From Gerris lacustris (lineage: Eukaryota; Arthropoda; Insecta; Hemiptera; Gerridae): a stretch of 64,000 bases of DNA. The notes below the pieces were generated by a model. It saw nothing but the letters and a program-made list of their open reading frames with translations. It had not been told where the DNA came from and made no database searches. Where the stretch lies: positions 40,635,610-40,699,609 of the forward strand of contig OX578279.1 of assembly GCA_951217055.1 (NCBI GenBank). The letters run 5' to 3'. Below are positions 1 through 13,399 of the stretch, one piece after another (position 1 is the stretch's first letter; every line of letters starts with the position of its first letter). Made by a program: the position numbers and the translations under genes.

Positions 1-1685
1 GGCCATTATATATTTTGAAAAAGTTTATTTACCAATTATAAAGGTCTAGGAATTGGAGCTAGAATTTTTCTAAATTAAAAGTCGTTTGTTTATTTTCATA
101 AACCTTTTCATTCAAGTATGTAAATAAATATACCTACATGAATAATTGCCAGAGTTTTCATTTACACATACGTCATATACTCACGGCTATTAATTCAGAG
201 ACGGTAAAGATTTTAGAAGTGGAAATTAAATATCCTAACTTATATTGTCAGCTGATAAATCCTAAAGCTTATTTATTATGCGGTAAGAAAACTATTTATA
301 TATGTACATCACACAATTAAATGGCATGCTCAAAAATAGTAAATAAGTAATATTTGAAACTTTGATTGTATTTACAATAATGTGATTTTTTAAATTTAAA
401 CATTTGTTATTTTAATGATGTAATTTATAGCAAATATTTCTTGTTAAGAAAGATCTAGAAGCGGGTAGTTAAGTGTTCCATGCTTGTGCTTTTGCGTTTC
501 CCTTGCCCATCTTCAGTAGAATCTTTTTTCAGGCATTGAGTTTGTTGAGTTAATGACGTTCCTTTAAAAGAAGAAGTCAAGGTTCACTGATCTATCTATA
601 CCCCGAGCTATTCTTTTTCTTTCCCTTTTTATATAGTTATTTATTTTCACTTAATTGACGATTATTCTTCTTTTTTTTTTAAATTAACTATAAAAATTAG
701 AATTTCTTTTTCGTATTTAACCCTTTAATTTTTAACGTTTCGTTCAAATAGTTATATTTTATTAATAAACTTTAATTATAATTTTTTTTTTTTAAAAAAA
801 CCATATATCAACTTCTTTTCTTCTAAAATAAAGGTAGATTGAAATTCTACTGGGTTAATTATATCAGGAATTACGATTCTCATAAAAACAAAAGTGATTC
901 TGAAAAATTGTTTATTGTTTTCTATACTTGCCGGTTCAGGTAATTCGGTTGAATTGTTATTTATTTTTATCTCGTAGACACGATCTATGACCATGCTTTG
1001 AAGCCTACAATATTAAACTGTTAGATACTTCATGTTGAGGTTGAGGCAACTTTCATTTTCTTTAACCGGGACGTTTAAACGCAAATTGAGTCTGAAGACT
1101 CTAGTTCTAAGCCCGAAGACATAGACCTCGCCTATTGGACAAACCGGGAGGGGATGATCTGCCACTTCGCTCATCCCCTTGACTTGATATAATCTTCAAC
1201 AGGATAATGTCTTACCTCCCTGGTATTCGAACTATCACCAGATATATCGGTAATGATCTTCGTTTCAGGCGAGAGTTTTGCCAATATGCAATCTACTCGG
1301 CTTTACCGATATCCTCTTTTGAGTGCTGAGGCAATAGTTCGTGGTTTCTTAATTTATGTTTTTAAGCATTTGAACATTAGTTTATTGGATAAATGACAAT
1401 TGGCGTATAGCGGGGCACATAGGAGAGCTGTATAGCCTCTCCATTCTACCGCTCTACATGACTGAGTTGCTACGCAACCAATTTTTTTACTCATTTACTA
1501 ATTTATTTATAGGTGGCTAAAAAATGTACATGCTTTTTAAGGTCCATTTAAATAATAATTGCACAATATAAGTACAAACCTGGAACAAATATCTAATTTC
1601 TGAGATGTTAAATTAGTTATTGAAACAGGGCCATGAAACAAGCACAACCACCTTTTAATTCCTAGCGTATAGTCATATTAGTTTT
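1..1685. other. AT-rich stretch with no supported gene
   Basis: No coding region with family resemblance was recognised; open frames are short and of random type. Around 1400-1470 the minus strand has a weak box-A-like string (TAGCAACTCAG), but no box B or cloverleaf accompanies it. Confidence 0.5.
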
Positions 1686-1686
1686 A

Positions 1687-1689
<3 letters not shown>

Positions 1690-1769
<80 letters not shown>
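1690..1769. repeat. poly(A) followed by (AT)n microsatellite
   Basis: A run of about 18 A is followed by about 30 AT units. An A-run leading into a simple repeat can mark the 3' end of a retroelement, but no body was recognised upstream. Confidence 0.9.
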
Positions 1770-1772
<3 letters not shown>

Positions 1773-1880
1773 TTATTAAATAAGATATTTTTTATACGAC
1801 TTTGTAGGTATGTGCAAAAGTGTTATCCGAGTGTGTTAGGCATTAGGCCGATTTTTTAAAAATGTATTATTAAAAAAATC

Positions 1881-2248
<368 letters not shown>

Positions 2249-2249
2249 G

Positions 2250-3466
2250 AATAATGTAACAATTCTGGAGTCATAAAGAGCATAAAAAAAAAACGAAAAC
2301 CATTAGAATACAGATATAATTCTAAAAGCATCAGACTCTCACGAAGTATTTATCTTTGCCGACTACCTCAGGAAATGGCAATTATCAATATTAGAAAGTG
2401 ATTAAATGCTTTTTCCCTGAGATTCAAGCAATGGTAAACAGTAATTATTAAGTTAATCAGTATAAAGCATGAATAAGTACAATAGATGTTTATCTTCATT
2501 TTGCTTAACGTGCAGTCCTTGAGCTTAGTTCATTTTCCCAAGCATCTCAGCACTTCTTAAAGCCTATGACTCACAAGGAGAAACTTTTAAATCATCAGGA
2601 ATTATTTAACTAAAACTGGTTTCTTGCACTCCTAGATATTTAGCTTATGAAGAAATCGTGAACCTTATTTCAAACAAGGAAACATTTCTATTAAAGAGAC
2701 AGAATTATAATATTCAACCGTGTACGTGTGGCTATTTCCAGAGCCATGTTGTTAAAAATAATAATATTTTACTTTTTTTTTACTACGTTTACTTTCTTTT
2801 TATTTCGTCATATTTTCTTTTATTTATATTTATAAATAAAATAAAAATACCACCTACGAAGAATCCATAGAAACATGTGAAATAGATACGGGTAGATATT
2901 TTATACTTCAATGATCTGGAAGAAAAGATTAGAGATTCTTTTAGAATTCCGTAAATAACAGAAAGGTTCTACTACAAATTAAATAAATTTAAAGTAAGAC
3001 TTCAATTAAATAGGAAATAAATTTATAAAGGGCTTAGAAAACATAAAACAAGATTAAATAAATTAAAGGAAAACACTTCACACAACAGACTTCGTAATGT
3101 AAAAAGTAAAAGTAAGTGAGTCCTCAATCGATGAAGACCCATCATAATGGACGAAGGCTTCAGATTAAATTAAAGTGTGAAGTGACCGATCCTCTCCCCC
3201 CTCCCCCTCAAGTTATGAGCCTTCGGGCTCAATTTGGGTGGGTTCGTACCGCATCTTTATCAATAAATGACAATGCATCCGCGAATCTCCAGAACCAGCT
3301 AGAAAAAAACAAATTATTCACTAAACTGTTATTTTTATAAGCATCGTTAGTCTAATAATTAACTTTATTGCTATAATTAACCTCGTAGAATTTTAAACTA
3401 CCTTTATTTTAGAGATAGAATAAGTTAATATAATATGTTGTGTTTTTATGCTTACTTCCATTATAT
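2250..3466. other. unannotated AT-rich stretch
   Basis: Nothing beyond short random open frames and A/T-rich low-complexity sequence was seen. Confidence 0.5.
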
Positions 3467-3474
3467 TAGAGTAC

Positions 3475-3666
3475 CAGGGGTGCCCATCCCCCCAAGGACC
3501 ATGGCGCAAACCCCAAAAACTGTCCGAATCACTTGGAATATTTAAAAAAAAAAAAAAAATCCCCCCCCCCCACCTCTTAAAAAGACCCCAAAATGGGATT
3601 CCCCCAAAAAATTCTAATGGCGCAGCTTGCGCCTTGCGCCATCAATTCCCCCCGTGGACACCCCTG
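3475..3666. mobile_element. 192-bp non-autonomous hAT element (MITE)
   Basis: The ends are inverted: CAGGGGTGCCCA on the left and, read on the opposite strand, CAGGGGTGTCCAC on the right. Perfect 8-bp target duplications TAGAGTAC lie at 3467-3474 and 3667-3674. An 8-bp duplication with CAGGGGTG ends is typical of Charlie-like hAT elements. The interior is G/C- and A-homopolymer rich (a run of A near 3542, a run of C near 3561) and has no coding capacity, so it would need a transposase in trans. Confidence 0.88.
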
Positions 3667-4663
3667 TAGAGTACAGTTAAACTATTATAGCAATTCTTTA
3701 ATTGTTGGATGATTGGGGATGCCAATGGTGACACTAGATTAAACTTAGATATGAAGGGGCTTAGTAAATCGTAGTTAAGCTTCCGGGGCCATGGCAACTA
3801 ATTCCGTTTTACAATGGGAAAATGAACTTTGGTATGTTTCAGTTATTTTCTAATCTGGATCCTTAATAATATTAGACACGAATGATTAAAACTTTTCTAG
3901 ATAAATCTTTAATGCCTGAAGCAATAATATTTCCTTCATAATGTCACGTCACCGGGAACGGGCTCGTTGCCAGTTCTTTTATTTACTTCTTTGCTAAATG
4001 TTGATGAGTTCTTTACTTTCCCTTACTATGATGAGCAGTTTTGTTAATTACTGGTATAAGATGTGATTGACTAAGGAGAGGTGAGGAGAAGATTCGGGGA
4101 TGGCACAGTTTCCTTCTATATTATATTCTACCGGTTGTACGACCCCGATGCTCAGATAACAATGTAAACTATATTGTTTGCTTTTGTCTCTAGGTGAGTA
4201 GGCATCACTTTCGCTTCTCCTCTTTACACACTTACCCAACTTCTACACCACATTAGAATATGCTATGCAAAAGATAGTCAAACGATATGCTTACATGAAC
4301 CTTTTAACTGCCTTTAATAACTCTAATGTAGAGCCGTCAATACTTCTTAACTTAAGAGAAGAAAGAGTTCTACCATCTTAGTAATACATTTCTTGTGGAC
4401 TCCTCAAAAATGGTAAAATAAATTGTTCATGGTCAAAACACATTAATAACACAGAAATATAAGACATGCTTGCATTCTTTCTCGTATTAAAAAAATATGT
4501 ACCGTTATTTGTAACACGTAAAAATTATATTTATTCTTTTCTTTGGGTCGCCATCAACAGTGGATTCATGTTACTATTGGATGAAGGGTCAATCGACCAG
4601 TTTACAAATATATGGCGCGTTTGTTATTGTAGGGCAGGTGTCTCTGAGACCAACCGTTGACCT

Positions 4664-4750
4664 CAGTCAACGTTTAATTTTTGATATTTTCATTCATACG
4701 GCTTAGGTGCGTTCTAAACTTTTTGTATGCGGCGATAGTGCCCAAGGTAA
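4664..4750 (+). repeat. dispersed direct repeat, copy 1 (~86 bp)
   Basis: The segment shares the string GGTGCGTTCTAAACTTTTTG and its flanks with 5627-5710 in the same orientation, with roughly 80 percent identity by eye. The element type is not recognised. Confidence 0.7.
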
Positions 4751-5626
4751 TGGGACGGAATTTTAGTTTCGGTACGAGCATTTGAATGTTGTAGCCTTAA
4801 AGGATAATTTTATTATTTCATTTTTTCAACCTTTTTAAATAGATATATTTTTACATTTTTCTTCTCTTATTTTATACTCTCCATAAAAGCTCCACTTGCT
4901 TCTTAGACAAATTTTATTTTTTGCAAAATCTAGCACATAGTTGTTTCACTATATCTCTTTTTACTCCATCGTTTCATTGTCAATTTTGGCATTTAACTTA
5001 ATTACGTCCTTGTCTAAAGAAGAAGACGATTAACCTTGAAAATTCGAGTTAATACGAAGGAGCAAAGCACCTGAAGAAGGAAGGCAAGAGAAGAAAGTGG
5101 TTGTCCCGGTGACCGCTTTAGGAATCCAGGAGTGACCCCGCGAGGTCAAACCGTGTCCGACCTCTAACCTGACTAATAGCAGCATCTTAAACCATTATAT
5201 AGCAACACTGGATATCTTTCGTACCGGCTGTTAGCAGCTCGACATCCTCAAAGAATAATTCGCCATCGGATCGTGAAGCAATAAACTCCCTCGAGCAATA
5301 GCACATTTCACTCTTAAAAATATACGTCTCCTCCACAAAGATAAACCGAGAGTGAATCTTATGTCAACATTGTTCCTTGGCCTTTTCACTGCAGTGCTTC
5401 TGCCTCACAACAAAAAAATTCTAAACGACTTCAAGGTTATTTTAAAGAGAAATCAGTGAATTTGCAATTGTATTTTACCTTATAAGATGCGTTGATTTAT
5501 TGATAAAAACTAAGATATTTGTGCTTTTGGATCTAAGCTAATCTTTAAATGCATTCATTTAAACATATCTGTAGAATTTTCATTTCTATATAACCTCTAT
5601 CTCAATAAAAACTATAAGTAAAATTT

Positions 5627-5710
5627 AGTCAATGTTGAATTTTAGATATTTTTCATTACACGGCTAAGGTGCGTTCTAAACTTTTTGTAAGCCGATGGTG
5701 TCCAGGGTAA
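5627..5710 (+). repeat. dispersed direct repeat, copy 2 (~84 bp)
   Basis: Second copy of the segment at 4664-4750, about 960 bp downstream. No target duplication or inverted ends were found at either copy. Confidence 0.7.
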
Positions 5711-6939
5711 CAATAATAATTGTTACAACCTTATTTCTATTAATTGAATTGTTAATATCGTCTGAAGATTGAAGATGCAAGTGTAGTGTGTACTTGCAAG
5801 TGTAGCTTACAGTAGTAAAATGCACTATGATATAATGTATATATTTAACATAAAGAATATTTATTTCTGTGTTCAGTTTTAATTATATTTAATTAGGTAT
5901 AATTATAAAAATAATAATTGAAATAAAATATTAATTAATTGAGTTATCATTTTATTCTAAATGCGGATCTTGTAAACTATTAGTTATTTATTTGAGGTAG
6001 AACATTTGTTTTTTCTTTAACAGAATCCTTATTCTATTTGTTGTAAGCTCGCCGAGTCACGCAAGCTGATATTGGTTCTTGAGTATAATACCTCTAAACA
6101 AATTTAGTCTTAAAAAATAATTATTATTTCGTATCAGAGTGTAAAGTAAAAGTGTTAAATTTGAAAATGAAAGTAAACTTAACTTAATAGGTTTAATAAT
6201 TACTCGATTTAGATTTTTGCCCAGGGGAAAATTATATTTATGTTATTTACAAGGATCTATGATAATAATATAAGGCAAAGGATGTTTTGAGAAATGTGAA
6301 AAAATTACCTTCACTTATCTATACATATCCCAGTTATTCAATGCATAGATATAAGTTGCAAAATTACCATAAAAATAATGTTATATATTATATAATATGT
6401 TTCTATTATTAATTATGTAAAAAATAATGATGATTATTTTTTTATGTTTCAGGTGGGTTAAATTTAGTTCCTTTATACAAATATTGGATGGATCAAAAAC
6501 AAAAATTATTAGAGAATGTTGAAAAGTACAGTCTATGCGTAAGCAGTGTTTATGTTATACGTTTTTGATTAAATCGAGAAGGATAATCATTTTATTTTAT
6601 TTATTTATATTATTCAACTAACTTAGAGAGAAAATCCATCTCTCGAACTGGATACTTCGAAACACCTTGTTAACTTATGCTTAATATCTCAACTTTTCGG
6701 GGTATAACTTATTGTGAAGCTGGAACAATCATAGTTTTCAAACACCTACAAATCTTCTCGGAAGCTTGAAGAGTATATAGAAAAAAAAAAAAAAAAATGA
6801 AACGCCTTACTAAGTTAGAAGATAAAATCTTTATTGATCCAACTGTGATCCACTGTTATCAGAACCCAAGTGGATGACTAAACCTATAACCTGTTATCGA
6901 TAGTGCTCTTACAAAATGGGCTAGCCATCACATTATTTT

Positions 6940-7012
6940 TTTATTCATATTTTACGATTTTGGTAGTATTCATACTACGAAACGATTCAATTGTAATTTA
7001 AATCAAATTATA
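6940..7012 (-). repeat. dispersed repeat, inverted relative to 62165-62240
   Basis: The string TACGATTTTGGTAGTATTCA and its flanks are found reversed near the right edge of the window. Here it lies immediately beside the Penelope-type hammerhead-like motif, so both may belong to one element family. Confidence 0.6.
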
Positions 7013-7069
7013 ATTATTTGGAGTAGTTGGGTCTTTTAGAGTATAATAAGTACAAATTTACTTTTCAAT

Positions 7070-7108
7070 TATGGCTATATTTCGACCTACTTGGTCATCT
7101 TCAGGCCG
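7070..7108 (-). ncRNA. hammerhead-ribozyme-like motif, Penelope type
   Basis: Read on the minus strand, the order is GGC, CTGAAGA, one unpaired base, GACC-AAGTA-GGTC, GAAA, TATA, GCC. Helix I (GGC/GCC) and helix II (GACC/GGTC) pair perfectly around the two conserved core strings. Helix III is too short for a stable monomer, as reported for minimal Penelope hammerheads, which are thought to act as dimers. This is the best-paired of the four such motifs in the window. Confidence 0.5.
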
Positions 7109-8544
7109 AAAACATCGAAACATCATATACATGAGATTTATATAAACAATTTTTACACTATTATTACGTCAAAAGCTACAGTAACTAATAAATTAGGTTT
7201 TTTATTCTAATCGATTTCAAATAAAATATAAAAAATAATAAAATGTACAACATCTTACCTAGATTGAAAATGTAAAAAATTTTGTTTTTGCGTCATATGT
7301 TGGAAAGAAAGTTATTATAATTAAATTAATCAAATTATAATTATTCCCGCGCTGGAGTCTATTTTTCTCTGTCTGTTTCCCGTAGTTAATAATTATTTTT
7401 TTAAGTAAATAAGAAAAGGAGTGACACTTCTAACGTGTATTATTGCTTAGTATACTTTTTTAATTGCTTTTACTTGCTTATTACTTTTTTAATAAATTAG
7501 AAAACCTATGTAAACAAATATAAGTTTGGGACTTATAAAATACCACAAAGAAATTGATTAAAAAAGTAATATATACTGCCTCCAAAATAGCTTTATGCCA
7601 CCTTATATCAAACACGAAAAACATACAAATATATAATGTAACTTCTACAATGAAGAGGATGTATTTTTACTAAGTTTTTATTAGTTTGCTTTCTTGTTTG
7701 TTTGTTTGTCCGGTACAAATCTGGCAATCGATTTCTAACTAACTTCCCGAATAGCTAGACATTTGAAACTTTTAGCATAGCTCAGAACACGATGACAATG
7801 GATTATTTTAATACTTTTAGCCATCTTTCAGCAGAATTTAATTGGATTTCAGCAAATTTTGCTGTATGGAAAGTTAGTTCGGAAAAAATCCGCAAGTTAT
7901 TTTATTTGTTTTGCCATGTCCCATATTTACGCAATCTTCATCTTGACGGGTTTCAAATTTGTGATTTTTAAATAAGAGATAAAGATTGAATGACAGCTAA
8001 AGAGGAAATATATTGATTATATTATTTCAAATATATCGATGGTACAGTTTAGATTTGGTGTTGGGGAGATCCGTTGTACAAAGATTTGTCCTTTAATAGG
8101 TTTAAGATCAGCTCTCTAGATGGTTGTCATTTATGTGAAGTAAATAAATTCGGAACTATTTCTTTTTTTCACTAACATTATATATTATATAACAACAACA
8201 ATTATATTGTCAACATTACATATGATTCAACAGAAAATTTAAAAACGTAGTATATAAAAAGTTGTTTTTATCTTGAAATTATTCTTCTTTACATCAGTCT
8301 AGAATAACTCCATATTGCTTAATTTAGAAGACTATAAGCGAAGAATTAAAATACTGTTTCTCTGCAAAAGCTTTATTAATGAAAACCCGTCTTGCAACCA
8401 CCACCGGTCATCATCAGCGCTTGCCTGACAAGTGAAAAATTTACCACAAAGAAATCGATGCAGGAATGACAGAATTTCACTTCACTACCTTAGTCTAAAG
8501 TTAATGGAGTTAAGACTCATGTTTAGAAGACAATAAAAATAGAC

Positions 8545-9070
8545 TGCCAATTAGTGCGGCACATAGCTTCCTCGCATCCTATCATGTACTTTATTGTTAT
8601 ATTAACGTTAAAATTATTGTTATATTACTTTATTGTTATATTGTTTATTGTGTAAAAACTATTAATAGTTTTAGCGATCTTTAACACTTCATAGCGGTGT
8701 CGCTGTTGGTTTTACTAAAAAATTGTATTTGTAAAAAATGTTTGCCTCATTGAATAGATGAAGTTAGGTTTACGCGAGCGTAGCTCGTGAACGCTTGGAC
8801 GAATAACGTTGTCCAACGAACTCGTCCTGGGCATTGGTAAAATGAACATGTCTACCAAATTTCATTAAAATCGGTCGAAATTTACTCAAGTTATCGTCGC
8901 ACTTTTCATAATTCGCGGACACACAGACAGACACGAGACCAAAAATGTTCCCTGATGTTTGAAACGGATTTCTGTCTTGGAATTTTTAAAATCGGAGGCA
9001 TAAAAGTTTTTCGTTCTCAAAAGTGAACACAATGCTTCCGTTACCTTCGGTAAGCTCGGAAGCAATAATA
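8545..9070 (-). repeat. dispersed repeat family R1, near-continuous copy
   Basis: The copy joins two R1 landmarks without interruption. One is the segment with AGCTTCCTCGCATCCTATCA near 8570, the other the segment around AATTTCATTAAAATCGGTCG near 8860 that ends in ACACACAGACAGAC. Other copies lie near 13400, 17570, 19380 and 20690, with weaker relatives near 18830, 25660, 26030 and 54917. The copy at 20690 carries an extra insert (R2) exactly where this one is continuous. No protein is encoded and the class of element is unknown. Confidence 0.75.
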
Positions 9071-9155
9071 ATAATTGAATAAAATAAAAATTAGCGTTTA
9101 TATATACTCTTAACAATACATCTATAGCATGTTACATCTTTATATTAAAAAGGTT

Positions 9156-9253
9156 TTGGTTTTCCGGTGAAATCCACGTCACGAAGGGGTTTAAAACTCC
9201 AAGCCTTTTTGAATTTCAAACCCTTCGAGACGTGGTTTTAAACGGAAAACCAA
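9156..9253. mobile_element. 98-bp palindromic MITE-like element
   Basis: The outer ends TTGGTTTTCCG and CGGAAAACCAA are exact reverse complements. Pairing continues inward through CCACGTC-CGAAGGG against CCCTTCG-GACGTGG, so most of the element folds into one hairpin. No clear target duplication is visible. It may be a foldback MITE or a hairpin-forming non-coding repeat. Confidence 0.6.
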
Positions 9254-9469
9254 TAAATAAATTTTATTACAGTGCCAATTTCCATCGGATGTAACAGGTC
9301 ACTACAAAGTAATATTATATAAAGATGCAATATGAAATTAATTATTTTTTAAACTAACAGCACATTTATAACAAATTTTAACGCAACAATAGTAATACCA
9401 TCAACATTAAAACAAATAAATATAATAAAATAAAACAGTAAAACTCTAACTTTATTACTTATCTGATAA

Positions 9470-9975
9470 ATATTCTCAAACTGAATAATAAGCTTTATCT
9501 TTAAGCATTTGCTTTAATTTGCTAGCCAAGTTGTTAGCGCAGGTAAAGCTTTTATTGATTTTGGAAGGTGATTAAATAAAATGATAGATAAATATGACAG
9601 GGAGCCCGGGGAGGATCTATATAATTCTGTATGACAAAGTGGCAGCACTAATTTGACTTTATGTCTAGAGTTCCTGTTGCGTGTATTTCAGATTTTTTTA
9701 AAAAAATTACTGGATACCTTGTTTCATACATACTTGCTTCTTCCATAAAAATACTATGAAAAGTCAGGAAACTGTGTTATATAAAATATTTTTCGCAGGA
9801 CGTCTTACTACTTAATCCTAGAATAGATCTCATTATTCTCTTCTGTAGTATAAAAACTCTTTTAGCTTCTTTGGTTTATTGCCCCAAACTAACACATTAT
9901 AAGCGAGATGTGGATATACTACTCCGTAATAAATTAGCATTAGAGTCTCTAACACTCTAACGAATTATGCCTTTT
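9470..9975 (-). pseudogene. decayed LINE reverse transcriptase, C-terminal part
   Basis: On the minus strand, 9965 down to 9840 reads LIYYGVVYPHLAYNVLVWGN. This is the segment after the catalytic domain that in CR1/Jockey-type LINE polymerases links the RT to the C-terminal region. Further on, between stops and frameshifts, come H...TR-like residues, then LCHTELYRSS, then SLSYLSIILFNHLPKSIKAL, in the order expected for this family. The catalytic FADD region is absent and several stops interrupt the frame, so it is a dead 3' fragment. It is unrelated in position to the better preserved LINE at 59.6 kb. Confidence 0.72.
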
Positions 9976-9979
9976 ATGT

Positions 9980-11385
9980 TCCCTGATTATAAAACAATAT
10001 TAGTTAACAGACAATCTACCGAAGGCTACGCGCTAAATTTACATATTTATATTGTATATACATTAAGGAGCTGAAAACATGAATTATTATCACGATCTGA
10101 ACTCATACTTTTTCAAAAACATTAATCTATCAAACTCATTAACCTAAGCAACTAGCAGAGCTAGTATTTCAGTAGATTGATCAATTTTAAGTTTTTGAGT
10201 TTTATTCAGTGTGTGTTAGGTCCGAAAATATCGGTTAATACAACATACTCAGTTAAGGTTACCTTTGAGCAATTATTTTAATTTAGCATCATATTTTTAA
10301 TATATTATACGTAATAATTTACGACTGGGTTTCATTACTGGTTGCATTTATTGATACTATTCCATAAGCGTGTAAATTCCTCATTATGGATAATAATACG
10401 ACTCCATGACTCCATGTCCACTTTTATAATATACATTGTTACTGTAAACGGTACCTGAAAGCCATAGTTGTTGTTTGACGTGATATTTGGTTACGCAGTC
10501 TCTTTTACAAGTTGAATGAGGTGTAGGGAAAGAAGCAGAATTAGTTATGCCGATGATAGATACTGTTATGTAAAGCCCTCATGGGAGGAAGTTACTCACA
10601 TTATTATAATAACGCCTTCATAATACTTATAGTAAAAACTATGTAAATAGATAATCCTACGTATCTCAATATATTAATTGCTTAGTAGTTAATAATTTCA
10701 CATCAATTTAAAAAAACAAAACATGGTTTTTGCTTTGTAGTATAAAATACGTTTAGAATTGATAAAAAGATATTTTAATATCACAGAACACACAATGAAA
10801 GAAAATATGTTTCAACAGACGGGTTTCAAGCTGAGGTAACATCTCTAATAGGGGTTAGAGGTTCAATAGGTTAGAATAGAAGTTGATTACGTATTGCAAA
10901 TATACCTGCTACATTCCAGCAATGCACACAAGAGGAAAAAAAGAATAAAAAGCCCGTGTAGAAACCTAAAATGTACAAGACTCATTAATGACTTGAATTG
11001 TGGGAATAGAAGTGTATAATTTTATTTCTAATGATACTCATATTTTGTTGCTGTTGAATACTTCCGCGTGTTGATAGATAAATATTATGAAATAAGTGTT
11101 GGAAATGTTACAATATATTCGGTAATAAACAAACTGCTTTGATGCTTAAAAAACTGTCGAAAATATATCTAAAATCATAATTAATGTGATCATTAATCAT
11201 TAATTGTTATGGAATCAGTTAAGCATTTATGTAATTTAATGAATCTCTTTCTAAAGCTAAAATAAAAATGATCCGTGATTTATTATAAAAATTATGAATT
11301 TTATTATATTTACTTGGTCCCAATGCCAACCCAATGGTATACCAAACTCTACCTGCTAAAATAAAAACCCAAATGCAAATATCCA
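9980..11385. other. unannotated AT-rich stretch
   Basis: No gene, inverted-repeat element or array was recognised here. Confidence 0.5.
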
Positions 11386-11389
11386 TCTG

Positions 11390-12037
11390 TTCAACATTTT
11401 TACTTTTCCTGACCTATGGTAGGAAAAGTATTATTTTCACCCAATTTTTTTTTTTTTTTTTCGAGATTTCAACTGAATTATCCGTTTTGGGTGTTTTCAA
11501 GACCTCATGAGTGGTTTTCAGCATGACGTCTGTATGTGTGTTATCATCGTAGCGCCCAGGGTACTTAACCTGGAGAGTTGAAACTTGGCAGAAAAATCAG
11601 TCCTTACTTCTAGTAGCCCCGAAAATCAACATTTTCTGCCATCTTGAACCCAGTGTGCTGGGTCATCAAAATTTTTTTTTAAAAAAATCGAAAAGTGATC
11701 CGATCGAGTTGAAATTTGGCACGAATGTACCTCTCTGTATGACAAAAAAGTCCACCAAATTTAATTTTGATATTGGCCGCCATTTTGAAGTTATCGATTA
11801 TTGAATTTTAAAACTTTGACGCTTAATAATACCGAAAGTATAAATACGGTTTTGACACATAGCATAATATGGTTGGAACCGGTAAAAAATTAAGAACCAA
11901 ATAAAAAAAAAAAAACATGAAATTCCACTAATTAGTTTAAAAGTTATAAGTGAACATAGTTATTAATTAGTACGATACTTTTGTTAAATGTCAAAGTTTG
12001 TTTACATCTGTCAAAATACTGCCAACATTTTGCACAA
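11390..12037 (-). mobile_element. 5S-rRNA-derived retroelement copy A, 3' part
   Basis: This segment is the reverse complement of copy B (23004-24975) from the poly(A)-like run near 11445 through the shared block around 11530-11560 (TGTGTGTTATCATCGTAGCG). It stops abruptly where the hAT-type end begins. The missing 5' part with the 5S-like promoter resumes at 40125. A hairpin ACTTTTCCT/AGGAAAAGT at 11402-11430 marks the distal end and is also present in copy B near 24947-24970. Confidence 0.75.
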
Positions 12038-12266
12038 CAGTGGCGTATCCAGGGGGGGCACAGGGGGCACGTGCCCCCCCCCCCCCCCCCCCCCAGACGG
12101 GCCCAGACCCAATAGAGTAAAAAAAAAAAAAAAAATACGCCGTATTTTTTTTTTTAATACATATTTTTACATTCACCCACGGAGAGAAAATTATGCTAAA
12201 TAGTCAGTATAACTTATTCTGCCACCATTTTTCAACCGCGTACTAGTCGAAAAAATTCATTCCCAT

Positions 12267-12431
12267 ACTGAGGTGCAGTATAGGCCTATTCTGCGACCCA
12301 GCATAGACGTTTTCAGACTGCGTAGCAGTTGATGGTATACTGGAGTCAAGTCGAACATATCATTCAACTCCTGTGCAGCATAACCACTAAACTGTTTCGC
12401 AGTTTAAAACACCCCTATACTGCAATGCAGT
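12267..12431. promoter_or_regulatory. left subterminal ACTG-N5-CAGT palindrome cluster
   Basis: Four exact copies of ACTG-N5-CAGT occur at 12267-12279, 12317-12329, 12391-12403 and 12419-12431, with one-mismatch relatives between them. Spacer length is always five although its sequence varies, which points to a dimeric DNA-binding protein. The location 90-250 bp inside the CACTA end fits transposase or accessory-protein binding sites. Confidence 0.75.
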
Positions 12432-13399
12432 ATAGTTTGACTCGGCTCGGTCGCAGTATTGTTGTTTCCAGAATCGTGGCAGCCGAAAAAATTAATTAAT
12501 AAAGCATAAAGGCAGTTGAAAATATTTAGTTTCAACTGGAATTCAGCATACCTCATAAGTACATTTATTACTATTTTTAATGAAATAGTTAATAAAACAA
12601 ATAGTTAACTACGGTACGTTACATATTATTATTATTATTACATATATATAAATGTTCTGGAGGTAGTTTTGAAATAATTTAACAGTGTTTTAGGGGTACA
12701 TTTATTTAGTACAGATTTTTTCTTGGGTAACCTAATCTAATCTATATGGTGTGTTTATTGGTTTTATTTTTCTTTACTTGAATAGTAATGTGTATAAGAA
12801 CCGTTACGATTCAGAGGTTATATAGGTATTAAAAGTTTAAAAAAATACCCTTTGACTTAAGAGGATTAGACCTTTTTAGGAGAATCAGAAAAAACCATTA
12901 TACTTATGCTTATGAAAGATAAATTTTAACGGTTATTCAAACCCTCAGTAAGGTTAAAATTTACCTGAATTGAACACTGGAACTGGCATAGTATTTGGGA
13001 AGTAATTTTGTATATATAGAAAGTATGCGTCAACCCCTCTTGGGCCGTTATGAAGCTTACTAATCTTTTAGACCATCCAAAAAATTACAAATAAATTTTG
13101 GAACTGCTAAAGTTTGAAGAGAATATTGTCAGACAGCAAAAATAACTATTGACAATATTATTATTGATTATAAGTGAGCATTAGAGACTATATTTAAACT
13201 TAGAAAGTATATACACATGATAATCTTCATCGTCTATAAGAACTAAGTTAATATAGACTGTGTGAAAACTGTAGTATCCACCTAAATAAACGATTCTCCC
13301 CTACGTTCTAGCTATGAAATAGAATAAAAGAGAATAGATTTGTATTTGCGTATAAAAACATGATTATAGTATATAGGTATTGAAAAATCAATCCTACAC

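Larger units (their letters stand above)
3675..6939. other. unannotated AT-rich stretch holding one dispersed repeat pair
   Basis: No supportable gene was found. The only structured feature noticed is the pair of related segments at 4664-4750 and 5627-5710, entered separately. Confidence 0.5.

Noticed and set aside
3448..3669. 73-codon frame across 3448-3669
   Set aside because: It spans the 192-bp hAT MITE and its homopolymers; no protein is supported.
5050..5080. CACCTGAAGAAGG string as a fifth hammerhead motif
   Set aside because: No helix II partner or GAAA follows at the required distance.
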